Source of the DNA: Lysobacter sp. S4-A87
GTDB taxonomy: Bacteria > Pseudomonadota > Gammaproteobacteria > Xanthomonadales > Xanthomonadaceae
Assembly (NCBI RefSeq): GCF_022637455.1
Contig: NZ_CP093341.1
Location: forward strand, 3,348,001-3,412,000
Direction: 5' to 3'
Length of the DNA stretch: 64,000 bases
Below, in pieces: positions 1 through 7,950 of the stretch (position 1 is the stretch's first letter; the number at the start of each line of letters is the position of its first letter). The notes below the pieces were generated by a model. It worked only from the letters and a program-made list of their open reading frames with translations. It was not told the DNA's origin and made no database searches. The position numbers were made by a program, and so were the translations under genes.

Positions 1-467
1 TCGACGGTCGGGTCGTCGCCGGCATCGTCGGCGGTCTTGAGCACCTTGCGGGCGGTGCGGGCCACGGCCTCGTTGCCGACGGTGAGCTGGCGGACCATCT
101 CGCGCCAGTCCGGGGCTTCGGTCAGGCCGGGCTCTTCGGCGATCGAGCTCAGGCGGATGAACTCGGCGTAGGAGCCGGGCGCATTGAAACCAAGGGCGCG
201 GATGCGCTCGGCGGTTTCGTCCAGCGCATTCCACTGCTCGGTGTACTGGCCTTCGAACATCACGTGCAGGCTGTTGAACATCGGCCCGGTGATGTTCCAG
301 TGGAAGTTGTGGGTCTTGAGGTACAGCGTGAAGCTGTCCGAAAGGAAGCGCGACAGGCCTTCGGCGATCTTCTTGCGATCGGCACCGCTGATCCCGATAT
401 CGATGCCCGGGTGGCTGGGCGCGGGCGCTGACGGGGTCTTGGACTTGGCGGATTTCTGTTTAGCCAC
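1..467 (-). CDS. dps: Dps ferritin-like DNA-protection protein (partial; C-terminus beyond window)
   Basis: Dodecameric ferritin-like protein that compacts DNA in stationary phase and uses peroxide to oxidise Fe(II). The 155 visible codons hold the family pattern THNFHWNITGP, then LHVMFEGQY and ALDETAERIRALG. These give ferroxidase ligands His, His, Glu (Asp in the E. coli and Listeria proteins), Asp and Glu. The first ~25 residues are rich in Lys, Ser and Pro, like the DNA-binding tails of many Dps proteins. I chose the GTG at 467 because AGGGAG lies seven bases upstream and no in-frame ATG is near. The gene diverges from hrpA across 87 bp, where an OxyR or starvation-type control site would be expected; I recognise none. 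Roughly the last 20 residues run off the left edge. Confidence 0.9.
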   Translation of the reverse strand, partial: MAKQKSAKSKTPSAPAPSHPGIDIGISGADRKKIAEGLSRFLSDSFTLYLKTHNFHWNITGPMFNSLHVMFEGQYTEQWNALDETAERIRALGFNAPGSYAEFIRLSSIAEEPGLTEAPDWREMVRQLTVGNEAVARTARKVLKTADDAGDDPTV

Positions 468-554
468 TGTTTTTCTCCCTTCGCTGAGCATTGCGGGCGA
501 CAATAGGCGGTGCCGATCGCAATGTGAAATGGTTTTTGACTTGCAGTTTGATCG

Positions 555-3500
555 ATGAAATCAATGGACCCGGCGCAGTCTAGACAGCCCGATGTCAGTA
601 ACGCGTTACGCCAGGCCCGGCGCGCCATCGATGGTGCGCTGAGTCGCGACCGTGGGCGACTGCAGGGGTTGTGGTCGCGCTGGAGCGGCAAGCCTGCCGA
701 CGAGCGCGCACGCGAGGCCTTTGCCCAGGCCCTGGGCGCATCGGTCGCGCAACGCCAGGCGCGGGCCGCGGCGCTGCCGCAGGCGCCGGTCGACCCGGCT
801 TTGCCGATCGCGGCCGAAGCCGAACGCATCGTCGAGCTGATCCGCACGCACCAGGTCATCGTCATCGCCGGCGAGACCGGCTCGGGCAAGACCACCCAGT
901 TGCCCAAGCTGTGCCTGGCCGCAGGCCGTGGCGCCGCCGGCATGATCGGCTGCACCCAGCCGCGCCGGATCGCGGCGCGAGCCGTGGCCAGGCGCGTCGC
1001 CGAGGAACTCAGGACCCAGGTGGGCGGCGCGGTCGGCTACCAGGTGCGCTTTACCGAGAACGTCGGCGAGCAGACCGCGGTCAAGTTCATGACCGACGGC
1101 ATCCTGCTGGCCGAGATCCAGTCCGACCGCTGGCTGTCGCGCTACGACACCATCCTTATCGACGAGGCGCACGAACGCAGCCTCAACATCGACTTCCTGC
1201 TCGGCTACCTCAAGCAGTTGCTGCAGCGTCGCCCGGACCTGAAGGTCATCGTCACCTCGGCGACGATCGACACCGAGCGCTTCGCCCAGCATTTCGGCGA
1301 TGCGCCGGTGGTCAACGTCGAAGGCCGTGGCTATCCGGTCGCGGTGCGCTACCGCCCGCTCGGTGAAGGCGAGGACGACGGCGAACACAGCGGCGACCGC
1401 AGCGTCAACGACGGCATCGTTTCGGCCTGCGACGAGATCACCCGCGAGGATCCGCGCGGCGACGTGCTGATCTTCCTGTCCGGCGAGCGCGAGATCCGCG
1501 ACGCCCACCAGGCGCTGGAACGGCGCAAGTACCGCGAAACCGAAGTGCTGCCGCTGTACGCGCGCCTGTCGGTGCGCGACCAGGATCGCGTCTTCAATCC
1601 CGGTCCCAAGCGCCGCATCGTGCTGGCCACCAACGTCGCCGAAACATCGCTGACGGTGCCGCGCATCCGCTACGTCGTCGATCCGGGCCTGGCCCGCGTC
1701 AAGCGCTACAGCCCGCGCGGCAAGCTCGACCGGCTGCACATCGAGCCGGTCAGCCAGGCCAGCGCCGACCAGCGCAAGGGCCGCTGCGGACGCATCAGCG
1801 AAGGCACCTGCTACCGCCTGTATTCCGAGGCCGATTTCCTTTCGCGGGCGCGCTACACCGATCCGGAGATCCGCCGTGCCGCCCTGGCCGGCGTGATCCT
1901 GCGGATGTTGTCGCTTGGGCTGGGCAACATCGAGGACTTCCCGTTCCTGGAACCGCCGGATCCGCGCGCGGTCGCCGACGGCTGGCAGCAACTGGGCGAG
2001 CTGGGCGCAGTGGACGAGTCGCGCAAGCTCACCGCCATCGGCAGGCTGATGTCGCGCCTGCCGGTCGACGTCAAGCTGGCGCGCATGCTGGTCGCCGCCA
2101 ACCAGCATGGCGTGCTGCGCGAGATGCTGGTGATCGCATCGTTCCTGGGCATCCAGGATCCGCGCGAGCGACCGGCCGACCAGCGCGCCGCCGCCGACAA
2201 CGCCCATGCCCAGTTCGCCGACGCCAAGTCGGAGTTCGTCGGCATCCTCAAGCTGTGGGAGGCCTACCAGTCAGCGCACGAAGAGCTCACCCAGTCGAAG
2301 CTGCGCGGCTGGTGCGAGAAGCACTTCGTCGGCTTCCTGCGCATGCGCGAGTGGCGCGAGCTGCACCGCCAGCTCAAGCTGATGGCCGATGAGCTCGAGT
2401 GGAAGAGCGAGCCGCGGCACGAGGTGTTCGACCAGGCGGCGTACACGACGCTGCACCGCGCGCTGCTGGCCGGCCTGCCGACGCAGATCGGCTTTCGCAG
2501 CGAACGTGGCCAGTACGACGGCCCGCGTGGCCGCAAGTTCCAGTTGTTCCCGGGCTCGCCGCTGGCGAAGAAGCCACCGCCGTGGGTGCTGTCGGCGACA
2601 CTGCTCGACACCGAACGCGTCTGGTCGCTGACCAATGCCGCGATCGAACCGGACTGGGTGATCGCCGAGCTGCCGCACCTGCTGGCCCGGCGCCAGCACG
2701 ATCCGCGCTGGGCGCGCTCGCAGGGACGCGTGGTCGGCAGCGAGCAGATCAGCCTGTTCGGCCTGGTGCTGGCGCCCAAGCGGCCGGTGCATTACGGCGC
2801 GCTGTTCCCGGAGGAAAGCCGCGTCATCTTCGCCCGCGATGCACTGGTCACCGGCGAGATCAACACCCGCAGCGCGTTCCTGGCACGCAACCTGGCCATG
2901 CTGGCCAAAGCGCGCGACGAGGAGGCCAAGCAGCGCCGCAGCGGCCTGGTCGTGGAAGAAGAATGGATGGCGCAGTGGTACCTGGACCGGCTGCCGCCGC
3001 AGGTGCACAACGCGCAGGCGCTCGATGCCTGGTACGGCAAGCTGCCGCCGGCGGAGAAGGCTGCGCTGGAGTGGTCGCTGGCCGACCTGATGGTGGTCGA
3101 CGAGAGCGACGCGCAGCGCTTCCCGCCGTACCTCGCGCTGGGCAACGCGCGGTTGGCCGTGAAGTACCGGTTCGAACCGGGCGCCAGCGATGACGGCATG
3201 ACCCTGGCGGTGCCGCTGCACCTGCTCAATGCGCTCGACCCGGTGCGGTTGTCGTGGCTGGCGCCGGGTTTCGTCGCCGACAAGGCGGCGGCCCTGATCA
3301 AGACATTGCCCAAGACGCTGCGCCGCAACTTCGTGCCGGCGCCGGACTTCGCCCGCGCCTTCTTCGAAGCCAATCCGCAGGCGAGCGCCGACAGCATCAC
3401 CGGTGAGCTGGCGCGTTTCCTGTCGAAGCTCGGCGGTGTGGCGGTCGCGGCACTCGACTTCGACGAGGCGGCGCTGGAGCCACACCTGCGCATGAACCTG

Positions 3501-4529
3501 CAGTTGCTCGAAGGCGGCGGCAAGGGCGAAAGCCGCAACGTGCTGGCCGAGTCGCGCGACCTCGACGACCTGCGCCGCCGCTTCGGCGAGCGCGCGGCGG
3601 CGGCCTTCGCGGCGCGCGCCGCAGACGGCCTCGCTCGGCAGGGCCTGACGTCCTTCCCCGAAACGCCGATTCCGGTCTCGGTGGCAGGTGCCGGTGGCGT
3701 CCCCGCGTACCCGGCGTTGCACGACGATGGCGACAGCGTGTCGCTGCGCGTGCATGCCGAAGCCGAAGTGGCACGGCGCGAACACCCGCGCGGCGTGCGC
3801 AGGCTGCTGGCGATCGCGCTGGCGGACAAACTCAAGCAGGCACGAAAGCAGTTGCCGGTCACGCCCAAGACCGGGCTGCTGTATGCGGCGATCGAGTCGG
3901 CTGCACCGCGCAACGATGGATTGAAGGAGGGCGACCGGCTGCGCCTGGATCTCGTTGACGGCGCATTCGCTTCACTGACCGCTGCCGAAGCCGAAGCCGA
4001 CGACGGCCTGGTCGATGTCCGCGACGCGGGCGCGTTTGCCGCGCGCCGCGATGCGATCGGCCGGCAACTGTTCGGCGACGCCATGGAGCGCCTGCGCCAG
4101 GCCGAAACCATCCTGGGAGCGGTTGCGGAAGCGCGTGCGAAGCTGGAATCGCCGCTGATGGGCTGGGCCAGCGGCAACCTCGACGACATGCGTGCACACC
4201 TGGCGGCGCTGACACCGCCGGGCTTCCTGCGCAACGTTCCTGCACAGGCACTGCGCGAGTATCCGCGTTACCTGAAGGCGCTGGCGCTGCGCGGCGAACG
4301 CGCGTTACGCGATCCCGTCCGCGACCAGGCGCGGATGCTCGAGATCAAACCGTTTGCCGATGCGCTGGCCAGGGCTGCCGGCGAAGGGACTGGCGACCAG
4401 GCCGATTGGCAGGCGCTGCGCTGGGATCTGGAGGAGCTGCGCGTTTCGCTGTTCGCCCAGGAGCTGGGCGCGCGCGGTGGCGTATCGCCGAAGAAGCTGG
4501 CGCAACGGCTGACGCAGTTGCGGCGCTGA
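555..4529 (+). CDS. hrpA: ATP-dependent RNA helicase HrpA (DEAH box)
   Basis: Large DEAH/RHA-type RNA helicase; in E. coli HrpA acts on stalled or colliding ribosomes and on mRNA processing. At 1324 residues it matches the ~1300-residue family size. Visible motifs are Walker A GETGSGKT (residues 106-113), DEAH (203-206), SAT in TSATIDTERF, and motif VI in QRKGRCGRISEG. The HA2 and OB-like regions follow, then the long C-terminal DUF3418-type region typical of HrpA rather than HrpB. Two in-frame ATGs (555 and 564) are possible starts, and neither has a clear Shine-Dalgarno. It is monocistronic, divergent from dps and convergent with the secreted paralogue pair. Confidence 0.96.
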   Translation: MKSMDPAQSRQPDVSNALRQARRAIDGALSRDRGRLQGLWSRWSGKPADERAREAFAQALGASVAQRQARAAALPQAPVDPALPIAAEAERIVELIRTHQVIVIAGETGSGKTTQLPKLCLAAGRGAAGMIGCTQPRRIAARAVARRVAEELRTQVGGAVGYQVRFTENVGEQTAVKFMTDGILLAEIQSDRWLSRYDTILIDEAHERSLNIDFLLGYLKQLLQRRPDLKVIVTSATIDTERFAQHFGDAPVVNVEGRGYPVAVRYRPLGEGEDDGEHSGDRSVNDGIVSACDEITREDPRGDVLIFLSGEREIRDAHQALERRKYRETEVLPLYARLSVRDQDRVFNPGPKRRIVLATNVAETSLTVPRIRYVVDPGLARVKRYSPRGKLDRLHIEPVSQASADQRKGRCGRISEGTCYRLYSEADFLSRARYTDPEIRRAALAGVILRMLSLGLGNIEDFPFLEPPDPRAVADGWQQLGELGAVDESRKLTAIGRLMSRLPVDVKLARMLVAANQHGVLREMLVIASFLGIQDPRERPADQRAAADNAHAQFADAKSEFVGILKLWEAYQSAHEELTQSKLRGWCEKHFVGFLRMREWRELHRQLKLMADELEWKSEPRHEVFDQAAYTTLHRALLAGLPTQIGFRSERGQYDGPRGRKFQLFPGSPLAKKPPPWVLSATLLDTERVWSLTNAAIEPDWVIAELPHLLARRQHDPRWARSQGRVVGSEQISLFGLVLAPKRPVHYGALFPEESRVIFARDALVTGEINTRSAFLARNLAMLAKARDEEAKQRRSGLVVEEEWMAQWYLDRLPPQVHNAQALDAWYGKLPPAEKAALEWSLADLMVVDESDAQRFPPYLALGNARLAVKYRFEPGASDDGMTLAVPLHLLNALDPVRLSWLAPGFVADKAAALIKTLPKTLRRNFVPAPDFARAFFEANPQASADSITGELARFLSKLGGVAVAALDFDEAALEPHLRMNLQLLEGGGKGESRNVLAESRDLDDLRRRFGERAAAAFAARAADGLARQGLTSFPETPIPVSVAGAGGVPAYPALHDDGDSVSLRVHAEAEVARREHPRGVRRLLAIALADKLKQARKQLPVTPKTGLLYAAIESAAPRNDGLKEGDRLRLDLVDGAFASLTAAEAEADDGLVDVRDAGAFAARRDAIGRQLFGDAMERLRQAETILGAVAEARAKLESPLMGWASGNLDDMRAHLAALTPPGFLRNVPAQALREYPRYLKALALRGERALRDPVRDQARMLEIKPFADALARAAGEGTGDQADWQALRWDLEELRVSLFAQELGARGGVSPKKLAQRLTQLRR

Positions 4530-4532
4530 TGG

Positions 4533-4549
4533 TCCGGGGCACCCCCGGG
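4533..4549. terminator. Small GC hairpin between convergent genes
   Basis: CCGGGG and CCCCGG (4534-4539 and 4543-4548) form a six-pair stem with a three-base loop, four bases after the hrpA stop. There is no U-tract. It is placed where a bidirectional terminator would be useful, but it is short and may be chance in this G+C-rich DNA. Confidence 0.3.
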
Positions 4550-4563
4550 AGGCGGCGCGGCGA

Positions 4564-5079
4564 TCAGTCGACGCGCTGCACCTTCAGGCGCGACGATTGC
4601 CCTTCAACCTGCATGTACCACGCGCCCATGAAGCCCGGTGACAGCGTGACCTTCGGGTTGGTGACCGGCTTGCCCAGGTAAAGGTTGCCTTCGATCACGC
4701 GCCAGCGCTGGCCGTTGTCGAGCAGCACCGCATCACCCCGCGACCAGGCGCGTACTTCGCCCTGCACGCTCGCGGTGACCGGTGTGGCGGCGGTGCGCTG
4801 GTCGCGTCGACCGACATCGTCGGCGGCGCGCTCGGCGACCGCCGCTTCGACCAGCGCGCCCTGGTCTTCACTCAGCAACTGGTTGAGCAGCGCCAGCTGT
4901 TCTGGCGAGAGCGCATCCAGGCCGGTGGCGCGCATCTGTTCGGCGCTGAGGCGCCGCTCCAGGGCGACGTAATTCTGGGCGGCGTGACCTTGGGCGGCAT
5001 GACCCTGGGCGGCGTGCACGGGCCCGGACAACGTCCATGCGGCGACGGCAACGAAGGCGAGCAACAGGCGCATGGACAT
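4564..5079 (-). CDS. Small secreted protein, paralogue of upstream gene, unknown function
   Basis: 171 residues starting MSMRLLLAFVAV, with a Sec signal peptide ending near VHA-AQ. I do not recognise a named family. It shares the layout of its neighbour at 5093-5650: a secreted N-terminus, a helical segment with the shared phrase LSPEQLALLNQLL, a polar linker, then a C-terminal beta-rich domain (VRAWSRGDAVLLDNGQRWRV ... AWYMQVEG ... KVQRV). Just after the signal peptide is a threefold HAAQG-type repeat encoded by 15-bp units at 4977-5021. It starts 13 bp after the neighbour's stop, so the two are very probably one operon produced by tandem duplication. ATG 5079 was chosen over ATG 5073, which is also possible. 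Confidence 0.75.
   Translation of the reverse strand: MSMRLLLAFVAVAAWTLSGPVHAAQGHAAQGHAAQNYVALERRLSAEQMRATGLDALSPEQLALLNQLLSEDQGALVEAAVAERAADDVGRRDQRTAATPVTASVQGEVRAWSRGDAVLLDNGQRWRVIEGNLYLGKPVTNPKVTLSPGFMGAWYMQVEGQSSRLKVQRVD
4977..5021. repeat. Three 15-bp in-frame repeats at a signal-peptide junction
   Basis: Units begin at 4977, 4992 and 5007, each GGGCGGCRTG followed by a variable pentamer. On the coding (minus) strand they encode a HAAQG-type pentapeptide at and just beyond the signal peptidase site. Unit length is five codons, so copy-number change keeps the frame. Confidence 0.75.
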
Positions 5080-5092
5080 TTTCTGGTTCGCC

Positions 5093-5650
5093 TTACTTGA
5101 CCCGCTGCACCTTGGCGCGCGTGTTGAAGCCCTCGATCGACAGGTACCAGGCGCTGCCGACCAGGCTGGGCGTGATCTTGACCTTGGGATTGGCGTCCTT
5201 GACGCCGGTGATCGACGCACTGTCGATCTGCTGCCAGACCTGGCCGTTGTCGAGCGTAAAGCTGCGTCCCTTGCCGAAGCCGGAGAACGTGCCCGTGATC
5301 GTGCCGCTGACCGGCTCGCGTGACGCGGCTACGGCCAGACCGCGGCTGTCTTCGCCGCTGCTCTGCTTGGCGGTCTCGGCGGCCTTGGCGGTTTCGACCT
5401 CGAGCTTGCCGTTAAGCCAGCTGTTGAGGTTGGCCAGCTGCTCGGGGCTGAGGCGGTCCAGGCCGGCGGCCTTGAACTGCTCGTAGGTCATCTGCTGTTC
5501 GATCTTCTGCTGCGCGAGCGAGGCGCCGGCAAGCGGGAGCAGGGCGGCCAGTGCGAGCAGGCGGAGCGCGCTCAGGCGGATCACGCTCAAGCGGAGCGCG
5601 CTCAGACGGAGCGGGCCTCGCGCGGCCAGGTGGGGGTGGGTCGAACGCAT
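5093..5650 (-). CDS. Small secreted protein, first of a tandem paralogue pair, unknown function
   Basis: 185 residues starting MRSTHPHLAARG. ATG 5650 was chosen because GGAGGAA lies nine bases upstream; the frame stays open above it to 5710 without a better signal. The signal peptide has an unusual n/h-region made of LRLSA-like pentapeptides (15-bp DNA units at 5561-5620) and ends near ASLAQQ. The mature part has the helix phrase LSPEQLANLNSWL, then a C-terminal domain with FTLDNGQVWQQI, AWYLSIEG and KVQRVK. These echo the neighbouring paralogue and suggest a small SH3-like beta domain, which is inference from pattern only. It diverges from relA over 74 bp. Function unknown. Confidence 0.75.
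   Translation of the reverse strand: MRSTHPHLAARGPLRLSALRLSVIRLSALRLLALAALLPLAGASLAQQKIEQQMTYEQFKAAGLDRLSPEQLANLNSWLNGKLEVETAKAAETAKQSSGEDSRGLAVAASREPVSGTITGTFSGFGKGRSFTLDNGQVWQQIDSASITGVKDANPKVKITPSLVGSAWYLSIEGFNTRAKVQRVK
5561..5620. repeat. Four 15-bp in-frame repeats inside a signal peptide
   Basis: Units start at 5561, 5576, 5591 and 5606; the first and third are identical (GCGGAGCGCGCTCAG), the others diverged. On the minus strand they encode LRLSA, IRLSA, LRLSV and a degenerate copy, so the hydrophobic core of the signal peptide is built from a repeated pentapeptide. Confidence 0.8.
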
Positions 5651-5724
5651 GCGCTGTTCCTCCAGACGGTTGCCCGCTAGTGTAGACCGCGTCGTCCAGG
5701 ATCGTTCCACGCCACTTCCCCCTC

Positions 5725-7896
5725 ATGGCCACTGAGTCCCCACAGCTTGCCGCCGTGCTGGCGCACCCGGTCGCCGCCGGCATCGCCGCGCCGTTGCGCA
5801 AGGCGATGGAGAAGGCGGCCACGGTGGCCGGCGTGGAGACCGATGCCGACGATCCGCCGGCGGTCGTGGCGAGCATGCTCGAGGCGCTGGTGCTGCTCGG
5901 TGCCGATGGCGACACCGCTGCGGCGGCGATCCTGCACACCTATCCGGGCTGGCGCGCCGCGCTGGGCCCGGTCGAGCGCGACTTCCCCGCGGTCGCGCCC
6001 CTGATCGACGGCCAGCGCGCGGCCGCGCAGGTCTGGGCGCTGCACGCCGAGCGCCACGGCCAGGCCGGCAATGAAGGCCTGCGCCGCCTGTTGCTCGCCA
6101 TCGTCCGCGACCTGCGCGTGGTGCCGATCCTGCTGGCGCGGCAGCTGGCGCGGATGCGCCACGCCGAGCCGCTGCCGGAGGAGCAGCGCCGCGAACTGGC
6201 ACTGCTCACCCGCGACATCCACGCGCCGCTGGCCAACCGGCTGGGCATCTGGCAACTCAAGTGGGAGCTGGAGGACCTCGCGTTCCGCTACCTGGAGCCG
6301 CAGACCTACCAGCAGATCGCGCGCCTGCTCGACGAGAAGCGCACCGATCGCGAGCGCTACATCGAGCAGGTCAAGCACACCCTGCGCGAGGCCATGGCGG
6401 GGCAGGGCGTCGTGGCGGAAATCGCCGGCCGGCCCAAGCACATCTACAGCATCTGGAAGAAGATGCAGCGCAAGAACGTGCCGATCGGCGAGCTCTACGA
6501 CCTGCGCGCGGTGCGGGTGCTGGTCGACAGCCTGGCCGACTGCTACGCCGCGCTGGGCGTGGTCCATGCGACCTGGGCGCCGATCCCGAGCGAGTTCGAC
6601 GACTACATCGCCCGTCCCAAGCGCAACGACTACCGTTCGCTGCACACCGCCGTGGTCGGACCGGAAGGCAAGACGCTGGAAGTGCAGATCCGCACCCACG
6701 ACATGCACCGCCAGGCCGAGCTGGGCGTGGCGGCGCACTGGAAGTACAAGGAGGTCGGCAGCCACAGCGCCGACGCCGCCTTCGACCGCAAGATCGCCTG
6801 GATGCGGCGCCTGCTGGAAGCCTCGGCCGAGGGCGGGCGCGAGGACGGATCGCTGTCGGGCGAGTTCGACACCGAGCTGGTCGAGGACCGCATCTACGTG
6901 CTGACGCCCAAGGGCGAGGTCATCGACCTGCCGACCGGTGCGACACCGCTGGATTTCGCCTACCACGTGCACACCGAGGTCGGTCACCGCTGCCGCGGCG
7001 CCAAGGTCGACGGCCGCATCGTCCCGCTCGACCACAAGCTGCGCACCGGCGACCGCGTCGAGATCATGACCGCCAAGACCGGCGAGCCCCGCCGCGACTG
7101 GCTGATTGCCGCCAACGGTTTCCTCGCCAGCAGCCGCTCGCGCGACAAGGTGCGGGCGTGGTTCCACAAACTCGACCGGGCGCGCAACGAATCCGCCGGC
7201 AAGGAGCTGCTCGACAAGGAGTTGCGCCGCCTGGGCCTGCTGGGTGCGGACCTCGCACCGGCCCGCGAGAAGTTCAACCTTGCCAGCGATGGCGAGGTCT
7301 ACGTGCAGGTGGCACTGGGCGATATCGGCCCGCACCAGGTCGGTCGCGCGCTGCTCGAGCACGAACGGGCGGCGTCTGCCGCCGCTGCCGCCGCGGCCAC
7401 GCCCGGCAGCACCGTCGCCACGCCGCCGCCGCCGCGACGGGTTCCGCGCAGGAGCACCGACTTCACCGTCGAGGGCGTGGGCAACCTGCTGGTGCAGCTG
7501 GCGCGCTGCTGCCAGCCGTTGCCGGGCGAACCGATCGTGGGCTACCTCACCCGTGGCCGCGGCGTCACCGTGCATCGCCCCGGCTGCGCCGCCTTCGAGC
7601 GACTGGCCGCCACGCAGCCGCAGCGCGTGCTGCCAGTGGAATGGGGGCGTGCCGGCAGCGGCTACGAAGTGGACATCGAGGTGCTCGCGCTCGACCGCAA
7701 ATGGCTGCTCAAGGAAGTCACCAACCTGATCGCCCAGGGCAACGCGCACGTGCTGAGCATCAGCAGCGACGTTGAGCGCAACGGTGCCCGCGTGCGGCTG
7801 CGGCTGCGACTGCGCGTGGGCGATTACGGCCAGCTGTCGACCTTGCTGGGCAAGCTGGCATCGCTGCCGGGCGTGGAGCATGCGCAGCGTCGCTGA
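5725..7896 (+). CDS. relA: RelA, ribosome-associated (p)ppGpp synthetase
   Basis: Makes pppGpp/ppGpp from ATP and GTP/GDP when uncharged tRNA sits in the ribosomal A site; central to the stringent response. The order is a degenerate, HD-less hydrolase-like N-terminus, the synthetase domain (RPKHIYSIWKKMQ, then EFDDYIARPKRNDYRSLHT), TGS (YVLTPKGEVIDLPTGATPLD ... VDGRIVPL), helical and zinc-finger regions (LARCCQPLPGEPIVGYLTRG) and a C-terminal ACT domain. The acidic EFDD motif (residues 290-293) is the RelA form rather than the basic SpoT/Rel form, and there is no HD pair, so it should be a monofunctional synthetase. A Pro/Ala-rich linker (PPPPRRVPRRS) precedes the zinc-finger region. No clear Shine-Dalgarno is visible before ATG 5725. 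Confidence 0.95.
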   Translation: MATESPQLAAVLAHPVAAGIAAPLRKAMEKAATVAGVETDADDPPAVVASMLEALVLLGADGDTAAAAILHTYPGWRAALGPVERDFPAVAPLIDGQRAAAQVWALHAERHGQAGNEGLRRLLLAIVRDLRVVPILLARQLARMRHAEPLPEEQRRELALLTRDIHAPLANRLGIWQLKWELEDLAFRYLEPQTYQQIARLLDEKRTDRERYIEQVKHTLREAMAGQGVVAEIAGRPKHIYSIWKKMQRKNVPIGELYDLRAVRVLVDSLADCYAALGVVHATWAPIPSEFDDYIARPKRNDYRSLHTAVVGPEGKTLEVQIRTHDMHRQAELGVAAHWKYKEVGSHSADAAFDRKIAWMRRLLEASAEGGREDGSLSGEFDTELVEDRIYVLTPKGEVIDLPTGATPLDFAYHVHTEVGHRCRGAKVDGRIVPLDHKLRTGDRVEIMTAKTGEPRRDWLIAANGFLASSRSRDKVRAWFHKLDRARNESAGKELLDKELRRLGLLGADLAPAREKFNLASDGEVYVQVALGDIGPHQVGRALLEHERAASAAAAAAATPGSTVATPPPPRRVPRRSTDFTVEGVGNLLVQLARCCQPLPGEPIVGYLTRGRGVTVHRPGCAAFERLAATQPQRVLPVEWGRAGSGYEVDIEVLALDRKWLLKEVTNLIAQGNAHVLSISSDVERNGARVRLRLRLRVGDYGQLSTLLGKLASLPGVEHAQRR

Positions 7897-7938
7897 ACGG
7901 TGGGCATCGGCATGCCCATCCCCTCACCGCCATGACGC

Positions 7939-7944
7939 TATGCT
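7939..7944 (+). promoter_or_regulatory. -10-like TATGCT six bases before a GTG start
   Basis: TATGCT is followed by six bases and then the GTG at 7951. A transcript from this hexamer would begin at or next to the G of the start codon, so a leaderless mRNA is possible. No good -35 element is visible. Confidence 0.4.
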
Positions 7945-7950
7945 TGACGG

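Noticed and set aside
260-955. Minus-strand frame across the dps/hrpA junction
   Set aside because: It is frame-shifted relative to the Dps sequence, which reads cleanly from GTG 467.
606-2207. Long antisense frame opposite hrpA
   Set aside because: No domain motifs, composition bias only, fully covered by a clear helicase gene.
5677-7881. 734-codon antisense frame opposite relA
   Set aside because: Shadow of relA codon usage; no motifs or ribosome site.
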